64,000 nt of DNA from Aminipila terrae (GCF_010120715.1 NZ_CP047591.1:2232001-2296000); one strand, 5' to 3'; shown: positions 36,754 to 45,825, numbered from the stretch's first letter. The notes: generated by a model not told the origin, from the letters alone. Translations and numbers: made by a program.

Positions 36754-37860
36754 ATGAAGGAAGGTTTTTCGGCAGGGGCAGTGTCTAATGTACAACTGTT
36801 AGCTGCTAAGGACAAGTTATCATCGAGTTTTTTTAAAAGAGGAATTATTATTGGACTACTTTCAGGTATATGCTATGGATTCTACTCATCTTTTCTAACG
36901 TTAGGTATGTCAACAGGAATCTGGTCACAGTGGTATGGACCAAATACTGTATTGCCTGCACTGGCTGTTACCTATATGTTAGCTGCTTTAGGTAGTGCAG
37001 TTAATGACACCATAAGTGCAGTATGGGCTGTTATTATTGCTGCAACAAAAGGAAAACTTGGCGACTTTTTCAGAACTGTTAAAACTAAGCCAGGTGCAAT
37101 GATTGCTCTTGCAGCTTTAGCTGGAGGGCCGATTGCAGGAACAGCTTACGTTGCATGTTTACAGCTTGCAGGTTCTATCGTAATTCCTATTACGGCTTTG
37201 TGCCCTGCAATTGCTGCTATTTTGAGCAGAATATTATATAAGCAGAAGCTTACACCACGTACAATACTGGGAATCTTAATCTGTTTTGCAGCTAGCTTTA
37301 TGATTGCAAGTACAGGATTTGGTGGCGGAGCTCCAAAGGGCCTTGTATTAGGTATGATAGTGGCTTTTGTGGCTGCTTTGGGATGGGGTATTGAAGGCTG
37401 TGTTGCTGGATATGCCACTTGTATGGTTGACTACGAAATCGGAATTACTATCAGACAGATTACTTCAGGCTTAACAAATTTAATTGTTTTAGTTCCTTTG
37501 TTTGGAATTATTGCTGGGGGTGGATTAGGACTTTCTTTTGACCTTATTCCTGCAGCTGTAGCTGATGGACATGCCATGATGTGGTTTGTAATCAGCGGAT
37601 TCTTTGCAGTATATTCCTTTAACTTATGGTATAAAGGAAATAGTATGTGTGGTACAGCTCTAGGTATGGCTTGTAACGCAACTTATTCTTTCTTTACACC
37701 TTTATGCTCATGGGTTATTCTTGGATTAATCTTTGGACAGGAAGGTTGGGCTATCCCTCCAATCGCATGGGTTGCTGCTGTAGTTATGTCATTAGGAATC
37801 TTTATTATGGCTGTAAATCCACTTGATTTCTTTAAGGGTAAAGGAGGAGCAGAAGCATGA
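36754..37860 (+). CDS. DMT-superfamily (EamA-like) transporter
   Basis: 368 residues from the ATG at 36754, which has AAGGGAG 7 bases upstream; a longer frame begins at 36712. Ten membrane helices in two halves, Gly/Ala-rich, as in drug/metabolite transporters; second half has NLWYKGNSMCGTALGMACN and a final helix ending KGKGG. Substrate unknown. Upstream is a MerR-type operator; downstream, overlapping by 4 bases, a small soluble protein. No MerR gene lies in the window, so the regulator is elsewhere. Confidence 0.82.
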   Translation: MKEGFSAGAVSNVQLLAAKDKLSSSFFKRGIIIGLLSGICYGFYSSFLTLGMSTGIWSQWYGPNTVLPALAVTYMLAALGSAVNDTISAVWAVIIAATKGKLGDFFRTVKTKPGAMIALAALAGGPIAGTAYVACLQLAGSIVIPITALCPAIAAILSRILYKQKLTPRTILGILICFAASFMIASTGFGGGAPKGLVLGMIVAFVAALGWGIEGCVAGYATCMVDYEIGITIRQITSGLTNLIVLVPLFGIIAGGGLGLSFDLIPAAVADGHAMMWFVISGFFAVYSFNLWYKGNSMCGTALGMACNATYSFFTPLCSWVILGLIFGQEGWAIPPIAWVAAVVMSLGIFIMAVNPLDFFKGKGGAEA

Positions 37861-38120
37861 AGCCGTTAAATTATGCTATTTTAAAATATTTTACAACTGT
37901 AGAGGAAGCTTGTGCAGATGATGTTATTGAAGCTTTAAAAGGTCAATATGGAAACTTTAAAGGTTTGAGAAAACCTGCAGTTATTGAAGCTGTCATGACT
38001 GCAGAAGCCAATGGACTTTTAGAAGAAACAAGATATGATTTGGATAAGAACAAAGAATTGAGAGTTTATTACCATGCACACAAGGAAGGTGCCGATACAA
38101 TAAATTCTTATATAAAATAA
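37857..38120 (+). CDS. small winged-helix-like protein paired with the DMT transporter
   Basis: 87 residues. ATG overlaps the transporter stop (ATGA), so the two are translationally coupled. Sequence MKPLNYAILKYFTTVEEACADDVIEAL followed by KPAVIEAVMTAEANGLLEE looks like a short helix-turn-helix/wing unit, but I cannot place it in a named family. It might be a small regulator or partner of the transporter. A strong terminator follows. Confidence 0.7.
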   Translation: MKPLNYAILKYFTTVEEACADDVIEALKGQYGNFKGLRKPAVIEAVMTAEANGLLEETRYDLDKNKELRVYYHAHKEGADTINSYIK

Positions 38121-38185
38121 TAAATATTGATGTAGATTTATATTTATTCAAAATGTCAGCTTCTTAAATTAATAATAAATAAAAG

Positions 38186-38243
38186 AAACTGCCCCAGAAT
38201 AAGCCAGTAGTTTTACTACTGATTTATTCTGGGGCAGTTTTTT
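38186..38243 (+). terminator. strong terminator after the DMT pair
   Basis: 17-bp stem AAACTGCCCCAGAATAA / TTATTCTGGGGCAGTTT capped by a second stem CAGTAGT / ACTACTG, then T run. Confidence 0.95.
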
Positions 38244-38397
38244 ATTGCCGAAGGCCCTGAAAGAATATAAAGTCTGAAAAAAATATGATTATTTAAAAAA
38301 CTATAAAAGATAAAATAGTTTCTGCTTATTAGTTATCTTTTAAATTGCAGATATTTTTATGCCTGCAACATAGTAGTAATCTTTAAGCTTGTCAAAT

Positions 38398-38411
38398 AGA
38401 CTAAATAGTCT
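38398..38411. promoter_or_regulatory. palindromic candidate operator upstream of phaJ
   Basis: AGACTA-AA-TAGTCT, also readable as the direct repeat AGaCTAAAT / AGtCTAAAT. Lies about 150 bases ahead of phaJ. The rest of the 428-base gap 38121-38548 is A/T-rich with no gene seen. Confidence 0.3.
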
Positions 38412-38470
38412 AAATATTTATTAAATTCAAACTTTTTTGACAAAAATCTCTTCCATATGTTGTAAGAACA

Positions 38471-38479
38471 TGGTATATT
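38471..38479 (+). promoter_or_regulatory. possible extended -10 promoter of the pha genes
   Basis: TGGTATATT, an extended -10 element without a good -35. TTGACA at 38437-38442 is too far upstream to pair with it. Confidence 0.35.
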
Positions 38480-38548
38480 ATACTAAATTTTTAGTTTAAA
38501 TTTTAAATTTTAAAGTTTGGGGGGATTAGCATAGGTAAGCATGAGAGT

Positions 38549-38965
38549 ATGAGAAATTTCACCGATATTAAAATAGGGGAAAAAGACTCAATAAGTAAAG
38601 TTATTACTGAAGAGGATGTAGTTTTATTTTCAAGATTATCTGGTGATGTAAACTTAATTCATTTAGATGAAGAATTTGCCAGAAAAAGTCCATTTAAAAG
38701 GAGAATTGCACCAGGACTTTTAACTAGTTCTTTAATTTCTGCAGTTTTAGGAACAAAGCTTCCAGGGGTAAATACTTTATATTTATCACAGACATTAAAG
38801 TTTTTGGCACCGGTTTTTATAGGGGATGAAATAACGGCAGTTGTAGAAGTTTTAAGTAAAATTGATGAAAAGAGAATCGTTATATTAAAAACAAGTGTTT
38901 ATAATGCTGAAAATGTTGAAGTTGTCTCAGGGGAAGCTGTAGTAAAAAAATTAATAGAAGAATAG
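38549..38965 (+). CDS. phaJ: (R)-specific enoyl-CoA hydratase, PhaJ/MaoC type
   Basis: 138 residues, single hotdog domain. Hydratase-2 signature FSRLSGDVNLIH at 27-38 with catalytic Asp33 and His38; Leu stands where Pro is usual (GDxNPxH). Would hydrate crotonyl-CoA to (R)-3-hydroxybutyryl-CoA, the monomer for the PHA synthase encoded next. G-run 38519-38524 lies 25 bases upstream and a three-codon ORF (38541-38552) overlaps the start, so initiation may be unusual. phaE follows after 14 bases. Confidence 0.82.
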   Translation: MRNFTDIKIGEKDSISKVITEEDVVLFSRLSGDVNLIHLDEEFARKSPFKRRIAPGLLTSSLISAVLGTKLPGVNTLYLSQTLKFLAPVFIGDEITAVVEVLSKIDEKRIVILKTSVYNAENVEVVSGEAVVKKLIEE

Positions 38966-38979
38966 AGAGGGGATATTAT

Positions 38980-40065
38980 ATGAATAATGTCATGGATCAG
39001 TTTTTTGATATGCAAAAAAATATGATAAATGTCTGGCAGGAAGCATTTTTACCAAAAACCGATGCTAAAGAACAGAAAAGTGAGAAGATGAGCAAAGAAG
39101 CTCCGGAAGATACCATGGACTTTTTTACAAAGATGATGGATTTTAATAGTAAGCTTTTTTCTCCATTTAACGATGGGAATGCATTTGAAATATTTAAGAA
39201 GATGTCTTTTGGTACGGATGTATACTACAATGTATACAAACTGTGGGAAGATTTAAACAAGCAGGCTTTTAAGCCAGAAATGAAAGAATATACGGAGATG
39301 TATGGTAAATGGAAAGACGAATATATGAACTTTGTAAAACAGAGTGTTATTCCATATCTGCCGAAACCGATGCAGTCTTTTGTAAAAGAGCCAATGGAAA
39401 TCATGGAAATGTATAAAGGCTTTGTTGAAAAGTTTTATGGACCATGGATTGAAAGCAGTGAAGTCCTAAAGGATTATATGGTACAAGGTACTTACAAAAA
39501 TCCTATTGCTTATCTGGATTTCATGAAGCTTTGGGAAGATAATTATTCAAAATCTTTCGGAAAGATTTTGAACAGCCCGACTATGGGATTTAATAAAGAA
39601 TATTACGAAAAGCAGCAGGAAAGTATGGACACTTTTGTAAAATATATGACTCTGCTAGGCGAATTTTCAGCTAACATTTTCTCTGTTGCCCAAAAAACCA
39701 TGGAAGATATTCTTGACAATTACATGGAGATGCAAAAATCCGGTAACCAGCCTAAAACTTTTAAAGAGTTTTATGAGTACTGGTCTAAAGAAAATGAGAA
39801 TGCATATCTGAAATTATTTAATACTGAGGACTTCAGCAAGTTATTTTCTGAACTTGTGGATTCTTCTATGGTATTTAAAATGAGATATGATGGCTTAATA
39901 GAAGAATATCTGAAATTTATGCCCATTCCAACCAAGAGTGAGATGAACAGCCTTTATAAGACAGTTTATGATTTAAAAAAACAGGTAAAAGATGCAAGAA
40001 AAGAATTAAAAGATTTAAAAGAAGAAATAGCCAATTTATCTGATGTAATAAAAGCCAGTAAATAA
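38980..40065 (+). CDS. phaE: class III PHA synthase subunit PhaE
   Basis: 361 residues. Hydrophilic, helix-rich protein beginning MDQFFDMQKNMINVWQEAF, with the KSGNQPKTFKEFYEYWSKENENAYLKLFNTEDFSKL block typical of PhaE and a C-terminal coiled coil (about 325-358, heptads of Lys/Leu/Glu). PhaE is the non-catalytic partner that activates and stabilises PhaC. GAGGGG site. Between phaJ and phaC on one strand. Confidence 0.85.
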   Translation: MNNVMDQFFDMQKNMINVWQEAFLPKTDAKEQKSEKMSKEAPEDTMDFFTKMMDFNSKLFSPFNDGNAFEIFKKMSFGTDVYYNVYKLWEDLNKQAFKPEMKEYTEMYGKWKDEYMNFVKQSVIPYLPKPMQSFVKEPMEIMEMYKGFVEKFYGPWIESSEVLKDYMVQGTYKNPIAYLDFMKLWEDNYSKSFGKILNSPTMGFNKEYYEKQQESMDTFVKYMTLLGEFSANIFSVAQKTMEDILDNYMEMQKSGNQPKTFKEFYEYWSKENENAYLKLFNTEDFSKLFSELVDSSMVFKMRYDGLIEEYLKFMPIPTKSEMNSLYKTVYDLKKQVKDARKELKDLKEEIANLSDVIKASK

Positions 40066-40094
40066 TTCTAAATTTTTTTATAAGGAGAAATAAA

Positions 40095-41171
40095 ATGAAT
40101 TTAGCCTATGGTTTGGATATGCAAAAATCTTTTGATGAGTTTTTTGCATTACAAAAAAAGATGATGAGAGGTATGGAAGTTTTAATGGATGTCGATGATG
40201 AGGGATCAGATTGCACTCCAAAGGAACTTGTATACGAAGAAGATAAAATGAAGCTATATCATTATAAGCCATTAACGAAAAATACATGTAAAGTTCCTAC
40301 TTTAATAGTATATGCTTTAGTAAACAGACAGTATATGATGGATATTCAACAGGATAAAAGTGTAATAAAGAACCTGCTGGAGCAGGGACTGGACTTATAT
40401 ATTATTGACTGGGGTTATCCAGCGCCAGAAGATCGGTATTTAACCATGGAAGATTACATAGAAGGATATATCCATAATACCGTGGATTTTATATGTAAAG
40501 CTAATAAAGTAGAAAAAATTAATATAATGGGTGTTTGTCAGGGAGGAACTTTTTCAACAATTTATTCCGCGCTCCATCCGGATAAAATAAAAAATCTGGT
40601 GACCATGGTTGCACCAATAGATTTTGATACGGAAGAGGGATTGCTGTTTAAATGGGGAAAGAACCTTAATATAGACAGCATGGTCGATGCTTATGGGGTT
40701 ATTCCCGGGGATGTCATGAATGCTGGCTTTGTTATACTAAAACCTTTCCAACTTATGTTGGATAAATATATAACCGTTTTGGACAATCTGGACGATTCAA
40801 AACAAATGTCAGACTTTTTCAGAATGGAAAAGTGGATATTTGACAGTCCGGGACAAGCGGGAGAAACTATCAGACAATTTGTAAATGATCTTTATAAAGA
40901 GAACAAATTGGTAAAGGGAGAATTAATGATTGGGGAAAAGCAGGTTAATTTAAAAAATATTAACATGCCCCTTTTAAATATCTATGCAGAATATGACCAT
41001 TTGGTTCCCCCATCTGCAAGCAAGCCTCTGAATGATCACATAGGCAGTAGTGATAAAGAAATGGTTTCTTTTCCTGTTGGACATATTGGGATGTATGTTA
41101 GTTCCAAATCACAAAAAGAAATGGCGGGTAAAATAGCAAAATGGATTATGGAAAGAAGCAAAAAATCATAA
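40095..41171 (+). CDS. phaC: class III PHA synthase catalytic subunit PhaC
   Basis: 358 residues, the short class III form. Alpha/beta-hydrolase fold with the lipase-like box GVCQGG, nucleophile Cys148, plus Asp301 (EYDHLVPP) and His330 (VGHIGMY), almost the same numbers as in the classical class III enzyme. Polymerises (R)-3-hydroxyacyl-CoA into polyhydroxyalkanoate granules. AAGGAG site. No phaA, phaB or phasin gene is nearby, so monomers probably come through PhaJ. A terminator closes the operon. Confidence 0.92.
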   Translation: MNLAYGLDMQKSFDEFFALQKKMMRGMEVLMDVDDEGSDCTPKELVYEEDKMKLYHYKPLTKNTCKVPTLIVYALVNRQYMMDIQQDKSVIKNLLEQGLDLYIIDWGYPAPEDRYLTMEDYIEGYIHNTVDFICKANKVEKINIMGVCQGGTFSTIYSALHPDKIKNLVTMVAPIDFDTEEGLLFKWGKNLNIDSMVDAYGVIPGDVMNAGFVILKPFQLMLDKYITVLDNLDDSKQMSDFFRMEKWIFDSPGQAGETIRQFVNDLYKENKLVKGELMIGEKQVNLKNINMPLLNIYAEYDHLVPPSASKPLNDHIGSSDKEMVSFPVGHIGMYVSSKSQKEMAGKIAKWIMERSKKS

Positions 41172-41252
41172 CTGGGTTAAGAAGAGATTGACATGAAGAA
41201 TTGTGGCAATTAGTGAAGTGCAGTTTTAAACAATTATCACAACATTTTAAAG

Positions 41253-41294
41253 AGTGTTGGAAATCCTTGAAAAACAGGGATTTTCAGCACTTTT
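41253..41294 (+). terminator. terminator after phaC
   Basis: AGTG...GAAATCC...TTG aaaaa CAG...GGATTTT...CACTTTT, an extended stem with small mismatches and T tail. Confidence 0.8.
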
Positions 41295-41407
41295 ATGATG
41301 CCATAAATTAATTAATGCCAGGGAAGGGCAATCTTTGTGAAAAGGAAAAACGGTGAAACAAGAGAGAGGTCTTCATAAAATGTGCTTCAGGTATCGCAAT
41401 TCAACTG

Positions 41408-41436
41408 TTGACTATGAAGGGACAATGTTGTAAAAT
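41408..41436 (+). promoter_or_regulatory. promoter of tRNA-Thr - tuf
   Basis: TTGACT (41408-41413), 17-base spacer, TAAAAT (41431-41436), 12 bases before the tRNA. Confidence 0.88.
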
Positions 41437-41447
41437 AGTCCTAACGT

Positions 41448-41524
41448 GCTGTTGTAGCTCAGTAGGTAGAGCACTTCCTTGGTAAGGAAGAGGTTCGGCA
41501 GTTCAAGCCTGCTCAACAGCTCCA
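41448..41524 (+). tRNA. tRNA-Thr (anticodon GGT)
   Basis: Complete cloverleaf: acceptor GCTGTTG / CAACAGC, D arm, anticodon stem CTTCC / GGAAG with loop TTGGTAA (anticodon GGT at 41481-41483), T arm GGCAG-TTCAAGC-CTGCT with one G-T pair, discriminator T and encoded CCA. The variable region (AGGTTC) has six bases, one more than the usual five. Lies directly ahead of tuf, reminiscent of the thrT-tufB order in E. coli. Confidence 0.96.
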
Positions 41525-41585
41525 ACTTAAATAATAAAAAAGAAATTATTTGCAAAAGTAACATGCAAAGGGGAGGAAATAAAAA

Positions 41586-42779
41586 ATGGCAAAGCAGAAA
41601 TTTGAAAGAAATAAGCCACACGTAAATATCGGAACAATTGGTCACGTAGACCACGGTAAGACAACTCTTACAGCTGCAATAACAAAGACATTACACCAGA
41701 GATATGGTTTAGGTCAGAAAGTAGATTTCGACCAGATTGATAAGGCGCCAGAAGAAAGAGAAAGAGGTATCACTATTTCAACAGCTCACGTTGAATATGA
41801 AACACCAAACAGACACTATGCGCACGTAGACTGTCCGGGACATGCTGACTATGTAAAGAACATGATTACAGGAGCAGCTCAGATGGACGGAGCTATTCTG
41901 GTAGTAGCAGCAACAGACGGACCAATGCCACAGACAAGAGAACACATCCTGTTATCAAGACAGGTAGGTGTACCATATATCATCGTATTCTTAAACAAGT
42001 GCGATATGGTAGACGACGAAGAACTGCTTGACTTAGTAGAAATGGAAGTAAGAGAATTACTTGACGAATATGAATTTCCAGGAGATGATACACCAATCAT
42101 CAGAGGATCCGCATTAGGTGCATTAGAAGACCCAACAGGTCCATGGGGAGATAAGATTGTAGAATTATTCGAAGCAGTAGATTCATACATTCCAGAACCA
42201 GAAAGAGATAACAGCAAGCCATTCATCATGCCAGTAGAAGACGTATTCTCAATCACAGGAAGAGGAACAGTAGCAACAGGAAGAGTAGAAAGAGGAACAC
42301 TGAAAGTTGGAGATGAAGTAGAAATCATCGGACTGACAGAAGAAAGAAGAAAAGTAGTAGTAACAGGAATCGAAATGTTCAGAAAGCTGTTAGATCAGGC
42401 AGAAACAGGAGATAACATCGGAGCACTACTAAGAGGCGTACAGAGAAGTGAAATCGAAAGAGGACAGGTACTGTGTGCACCAGGAACAATTCATCCACAT
42501 ACAAAGTTTACTTCACAGGTATATGTACTGAAGAAGGAAGAAGGCGGAAGACATACACCGTTCTTTAACGGATACAGACCACAGTTCTATTTCAGAACAA
42601 CAGACGTAACAGGAGATTTACAGTTACCAGAAGGAACAGAAATGTGTATGCCTGGAGATAACATCCAGATGACAATCAGCTTAATCACACCAATCGCAAT
42701 CGAAGAAGGATTAAGATTCGCTATCAGAGAAGGCGGAAGAACAGTAGGTTCTGGTGTTGTAGCTAGCGTTATTGAATAA
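41586..42779 (+). CDS. tuf: translation elongation factor Tu
   Basis: 397 residues. GHVDHGKTT P-loop, effector region GITISTAHVEYET, DCPGHADY, NKCD, and domains II and III through GSGVVASVIE. Delivers aminoacyl-tRNA to the ribosome. GGGGAGG site. The last two-thirds uses almost only A-ending Gly, Thr and Val codons (GGA, ACA, GTA), consistent with high expression. Tuf sits upstream of rpmG-secE-nusG and not after fusA within the window; whether another copy follows fusA is outside view. Confidence 0.98.
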   Translation: MAKQKFERNKPHVNIGTIGHVDHGKTTLTAAITKTLHQRYGLGQKVDFDQIDKAPEERERGITISTAHVEYETPNRHYAHVDCPGHADYVKNMITGAAQMDGAILVVAATDGPMPQTREHILLSRQVGVPYIIVFLNKCDMVDDEELLDLVEMEVRELLDEYEFPGDDTPIIRGSALGALEDPTGPWGDKIVELFEAVDSYIPEPERDNSKPFIMPVEDVFSITGRGTVATGRVERGTLKVGDEVEIIGLTEERRKVVVTGIEMFRKLLDQAETGDNIGALLRGVQRSEIERGQVLCAPGTIHPHTKFTSQVYVLKKEEGGRHTPFFNGYRPQFYFRTTDVTGDLQLPEGTEMCMPGDNIQMTISLITPIAIEEGLRFAIREGGRTVGSGVVASVIE

Positions 42780-42796
42780 TTAAAAAAGAAATTTTA

Positions 42797-42826
42797 GGCA
42801 ATGGGAAAATTCCCATTGCCTTTTTT
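42797..42826 (+). terminator. terminator after tuf
   Basis: GGCAATGGG / CCCATTGCC with AAAATT loop and six T. Confidence 0.95.
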
Positions 42827-42875
42827 CGTTTCAGGATTTAGAATATATGAGGAAAGACAAATATATAAATAAAAA

Positions 42876-43832
42876 ATGTTAATTTTAGGCAATTTAGTAT
42901 TAATTTCAGATGGGTGGAAAGCAGTTTTGATCAGAATAAAAAATCGAAAAAGGTTTAAAATTTTTATAATAATCAGCGTGGTTGTGCTGATTGTTTTAGT
43001 TTGGTGTATGATATGGATAAATATAGAAGCCAGTGAACATGGGAAACGACAGGATCTGACAACAAATAAAAACGTTGCTAGTGCTGTTGAAAATGTGGAA
43101 AATACTAAAACAAATAAGTCAGTGAAAGAAGATAAAATAAAAGAAAAGCCAGAAATAAGTGAAAAGAACAAGGATGTTAAATCTGGTGAAAAGCCAAATG
43201 ATACAAATAAGATTAATACTGATAAACCTATGGTGACACCTGAAAAACTTCCTGGGGATCAGGAATATTCCATATACAATAATACTCTTATTATAGGGGA
43301 TTCCAGAATAGAGGGATTTAAACTTTATTCTGGAGTAAAAAATGCATCCTATTTTTGCATGAAAGCCATGACCATAGATAAAATTGTAGAAGGAAAACAG
43401 GTGCCTATGGATGGAAAGTCCGTTTCAGTTTATGACATGCTTGATGCAGCCAACTATGATAAAGTCATTGTAGGTGTAGGCTTGAATGAACTGGGATGGA
43501 ATCATATTGAGACTTTTTTAGCAGATTATGGGAAACTCATAGATAGTATAAAGGAAAAACAGCCTGATGCTGTCATATATCTTCAAGCTGTTTTGCCTGT
43601 TTCGAAATCAAAAAACGACAGTGATAAAGTACATAATAATGCACAAATATACTGGTATAATGAAAATATTATAAAATTAGCTTCAGATAAAGGGGTACAA
43701 TTTATAAACCCGGCTGCAGCTTTAGTAGATGGAGATGGATATCTGGTATCAGATGCTACTACAGATGGTATACACTTAAATTCTCAGTACTGTAAAGTCT
43801 GGGCACAATATTTAGCAGGATTAATAAAATAA
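42876..43832 (+). CDS. membrane-anchored SGNH-type hydrolase
   Basis: 318 residues as drawn. N-terminal anchor about 28-50, a Lys/Glu/Asn-rich linker (52-125), then an SGNH/GDSL domain: IIGDSRIEGF with Ser143, GVGLNELGW (Asn block), and TDGIHLN (Asp/His pair) near the end. Likely esterase or acetyl-transfer partner acting outside the membrane. The start is unsure: ATG 42876 has no binding site, while TTG 42927 has GGTGGAAAG just upstream and would still keep the anchor. First gene of a four-gene polysaccharide-modification set. Confidence 0.78.
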   Translation: MLILGNLVLISDGWKAVLIRIKNRKRFKIFIIISVVVLIVLVWCMIWINIEASEHGKRQDLTTNKNVASAVENVENTKTNKSVKEDKIKEKPEISEKNKDVKSGEKPNDTNKINTDKPMVTPEKLPGDQEYSIYNNTLIIGDSRIEGFKLYSGVKNASYFCMKAMTIDKIVEGKQVPMDGKSVSVYDMLDAANYDKVIVGVGLNELGWNHIETFLADYGKLIDSIKEKQPDAVIYLQAVLPVSKSKNDSDKVHNNAQIYWYNENIIKLASDKGVQFINPAAALVDGDGYLVSDATTDGIHLNSQYCKVWAQYLAGLIK

Positions 43833-43849
43833 TAGGGGGAATATGAAAG

Positions 43850-44353
43850 ATGAGAAATTTAAAATTGTGTGTGATTATGGTATTAGTGATTTGTGCTGTG
43901 TTTACAGGATGTAACAAGGGTGGGTCTAAAGAAACCGCAGGAAATGAGCAGATTCTGGAGCAGGCCAAAGTATCAGATTTAGGGGAATACATAGTTAAAA
44001 ATACACAGTTTAAAGACTATATGAGCAAAGTCGATAATGATATATTTTTTAGCCTGTATAACTTGAATAAAGATCTTGTAGATGATGCGGTTTTATATTC
44101 CAGTACAGGGGCTACGGCTGAAGAAGTTGCGGTTATCAAAGCAGTGGATGGAAAAACTGAAGATGTGGTAAAAGCCTGTAAAGATAGAATTCAGGCTCAA
44201 AAGGAAGGCTTTGAGAATTATGTGCCTGAAGAACTTGACAAGTTATCTAAACCGGTTATTAAGACCTTCGGTAACACCGTTGTATTAGTTGTATGTAATG
44301 ACAGTGATGCAGCAGATAAACTGCTTGCCAACTATGACAGTAAAGAAATATAG
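43850..44353 (+). CDS. DUF4358-type lipoprotein
   Basis: 167 residues. Signal peptide with lipobox VFTGC (Cys21), then a soluble domain with YIVKNTQFKDYM and ATAEEVAVIKAVDG, the pattern of the clostridial DUF4358 family often found with MBOAT and DHHW genes. Function unknown; context points to surface polysaccharide acetylation. Confidence 0.75.
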   Translation: MRNLKLCVIMVLVICAVFTGCNKGGSKETAGNEQILEQAKVSDLGEYIVKNTQFKDYMSKVDNDIFFSLYNLNKDLVDDAVLYSSTGATAEEVAVIKAVDGKTEDVVKACKDRIQAQKEGFENYVPEELDKLSKPVIKTFGNTVVLVVCNDSDAADKLLANYDSKEI

Positions 44354-44364
44354 GTGAAAAATAA

Positions 44365-45813
44365 ATGGTTTTTAGTAGTATATCTTTTTTAGTATATTTT
44401 TTACCGATTGTAATTTGCGTATATTACCTGGCTCCAGCAGGCTTGAAAAATCTAGTTTTGCTAGTAACAAGCCTCTTTTTTTACGCCTGGGGAGAGCCCA
44501 TATACGTTTTTTTAATGATCTTTTCTATTGTTTTTAATTACTGGTTTGGCATTTTACTCCATAGATGTAACAGGAATGATGTGAATAACATAAAGGCCAA
44601 GGGTATATTGGTGGTTAATGTGGCCATTAACCTTGGAATACTTGGATTTTTTAAATATGTGGACTTTATGATTGGAAATATTAATGTTACATTTGGAGCA
44701 CACATTCCAGCAATGAATTTGCCACTTCCAATAGGAATTTCATTCTATACTTTCCAGGTTATGTCATATGTCATTGACCTGTACAAGGGAAAAGTGAAAG
44801 TACAGAAAGATCTTATAGCATTTGGAACCTATGTGGCCCTCTTTCCTCAGCTTATAGCGGGACCCATAGTACGATTTGAGACTATAGAGGAACAATTAAA
44901 AAAGAGACATGTGGACCCGGAAATGTTTGCATCCGGGGTCAGAAGATTTACTATAGGAATGGCTAAGAAAGTACTTCTGGCAAACAATATCGGACTGTTA
45001 TGGGAAAGTGTGATGAAAATGAATCCTGGAGATTTGCCAGTTGCTACTGCATGGATTGGGGCTGTTGCATTTACATTGCAGATTTACTTTGATTTTTCAG
45101 GGTACTCGGATATGGCTATCGGATTAGGAAAAATGTTTGGATTTACCTTCCTGGAGAATTTTAATTACCCTTATATATCAAAGTCCATCACAGAATTCTG
45201 GAGAAGATGGCATATTTCCCTAAGCAGCTGGTTTAAGGAATACGTGTATATTCCTTTAGGGGGGAACCGTCATGGAATTAAACGCCAGATACTGAATATT
45301 TTTACTGTCTGGGCTCTGACCGGACTTTGGCATGGAGCAAGCTGGAATTTTGTTATTTGGGGAATTTATTTTGCAATCCTGCTTATTATAGAGAAACTCA
45401 TATTAGGAAGAATATTGCAAAAACTCCAGAAGAATTTTGGAATACTAGGTAATATTGTGTCAGGAGCTTATGCTATGGTACTAATAACCATTAGCTGGGT
45501 AATATTTGCTATTGGAGATTTGAATTCTGTAAAAGAATATATGGGAAGTCTGATGAATCTTCACAATAATGGATTTGCAAACAGCAATACGTGGTATTTG
45601 CTGAGCAGCAATCTGACTTTACTGATTATATGTATAATAGGGTCAACAGATATTCCAGCAAAAGTATGGGAAAAAGTTTATTCTGTCAGGTTGCAGAACA
45701 AGCCATTAGTAGGTTCCATTATTGAAGATATAGGATTGCTGATTTTGTTTGCAATAAGTTTTGCCTATATAGTAGCATCAACATATAATCCATTTTTATA
45801 TTTTAGATTTTAG
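44365..45813 (+). CDS. MBOAT-family O-acyltransferase (AlgI-like)
   Basis: 482 residues, about ten to twelve membrane helices. Family motifs FFYAWGEP, PIGISFYTFQ, LIAGPIVRF, EFWRRWHISLSSWFKEYVYIPLGG and the active-site His in LTGLWHGASW. Moves acetyl groups across the membrane for O-acetylation of a glycan. 11 bases after the lipoprotein gene and 12 bases before the DHHW gene, so a single operon. Confidence 0.92.
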   Translation: MVFSSISFLVYFLPIVICVYYLAPAGLKNLVLLVTSLFFYAWGEPIYVFLMIFSIVFNYWFGILLHRCNRNDVNNIKAKGILVVNVAINLGILGFFKYVDFMIGNINVTFGAHIPAMNLPLPIGISFYTFQVMSYVIDLYKGKVKVQKDLIAFGTYVALFPQLIAGPIVRFETIEEQLKKRHVDPEMFASGVRRFTIGMAKKVLLANNIGLLWESVMKMNPGDLPVATAWIGAVAFTLQIYFDFSGYSDMAIGLGKMFGFTFLENFNYPYISKSITEFWRRWHISLSSWFKEYVYIPLGGNRHGIKRQILNIFTVWALTGLWHGASWNFVIWGIYFAILLIIEKLILGRILQKLQKNFGILGNIVSGAYAMVLITISWVIFAIGDLNSVKEYMGSLMNLHNNGFANSNTWYLLSSNLTLLIICIIGSTDIPAKVWEKVYSVRLQNKPLVGSIIEDIGLLILFAISFAYIVASTYNPFLYFRF

Positions 45814-45825
45814 TAAGGAGGCACT

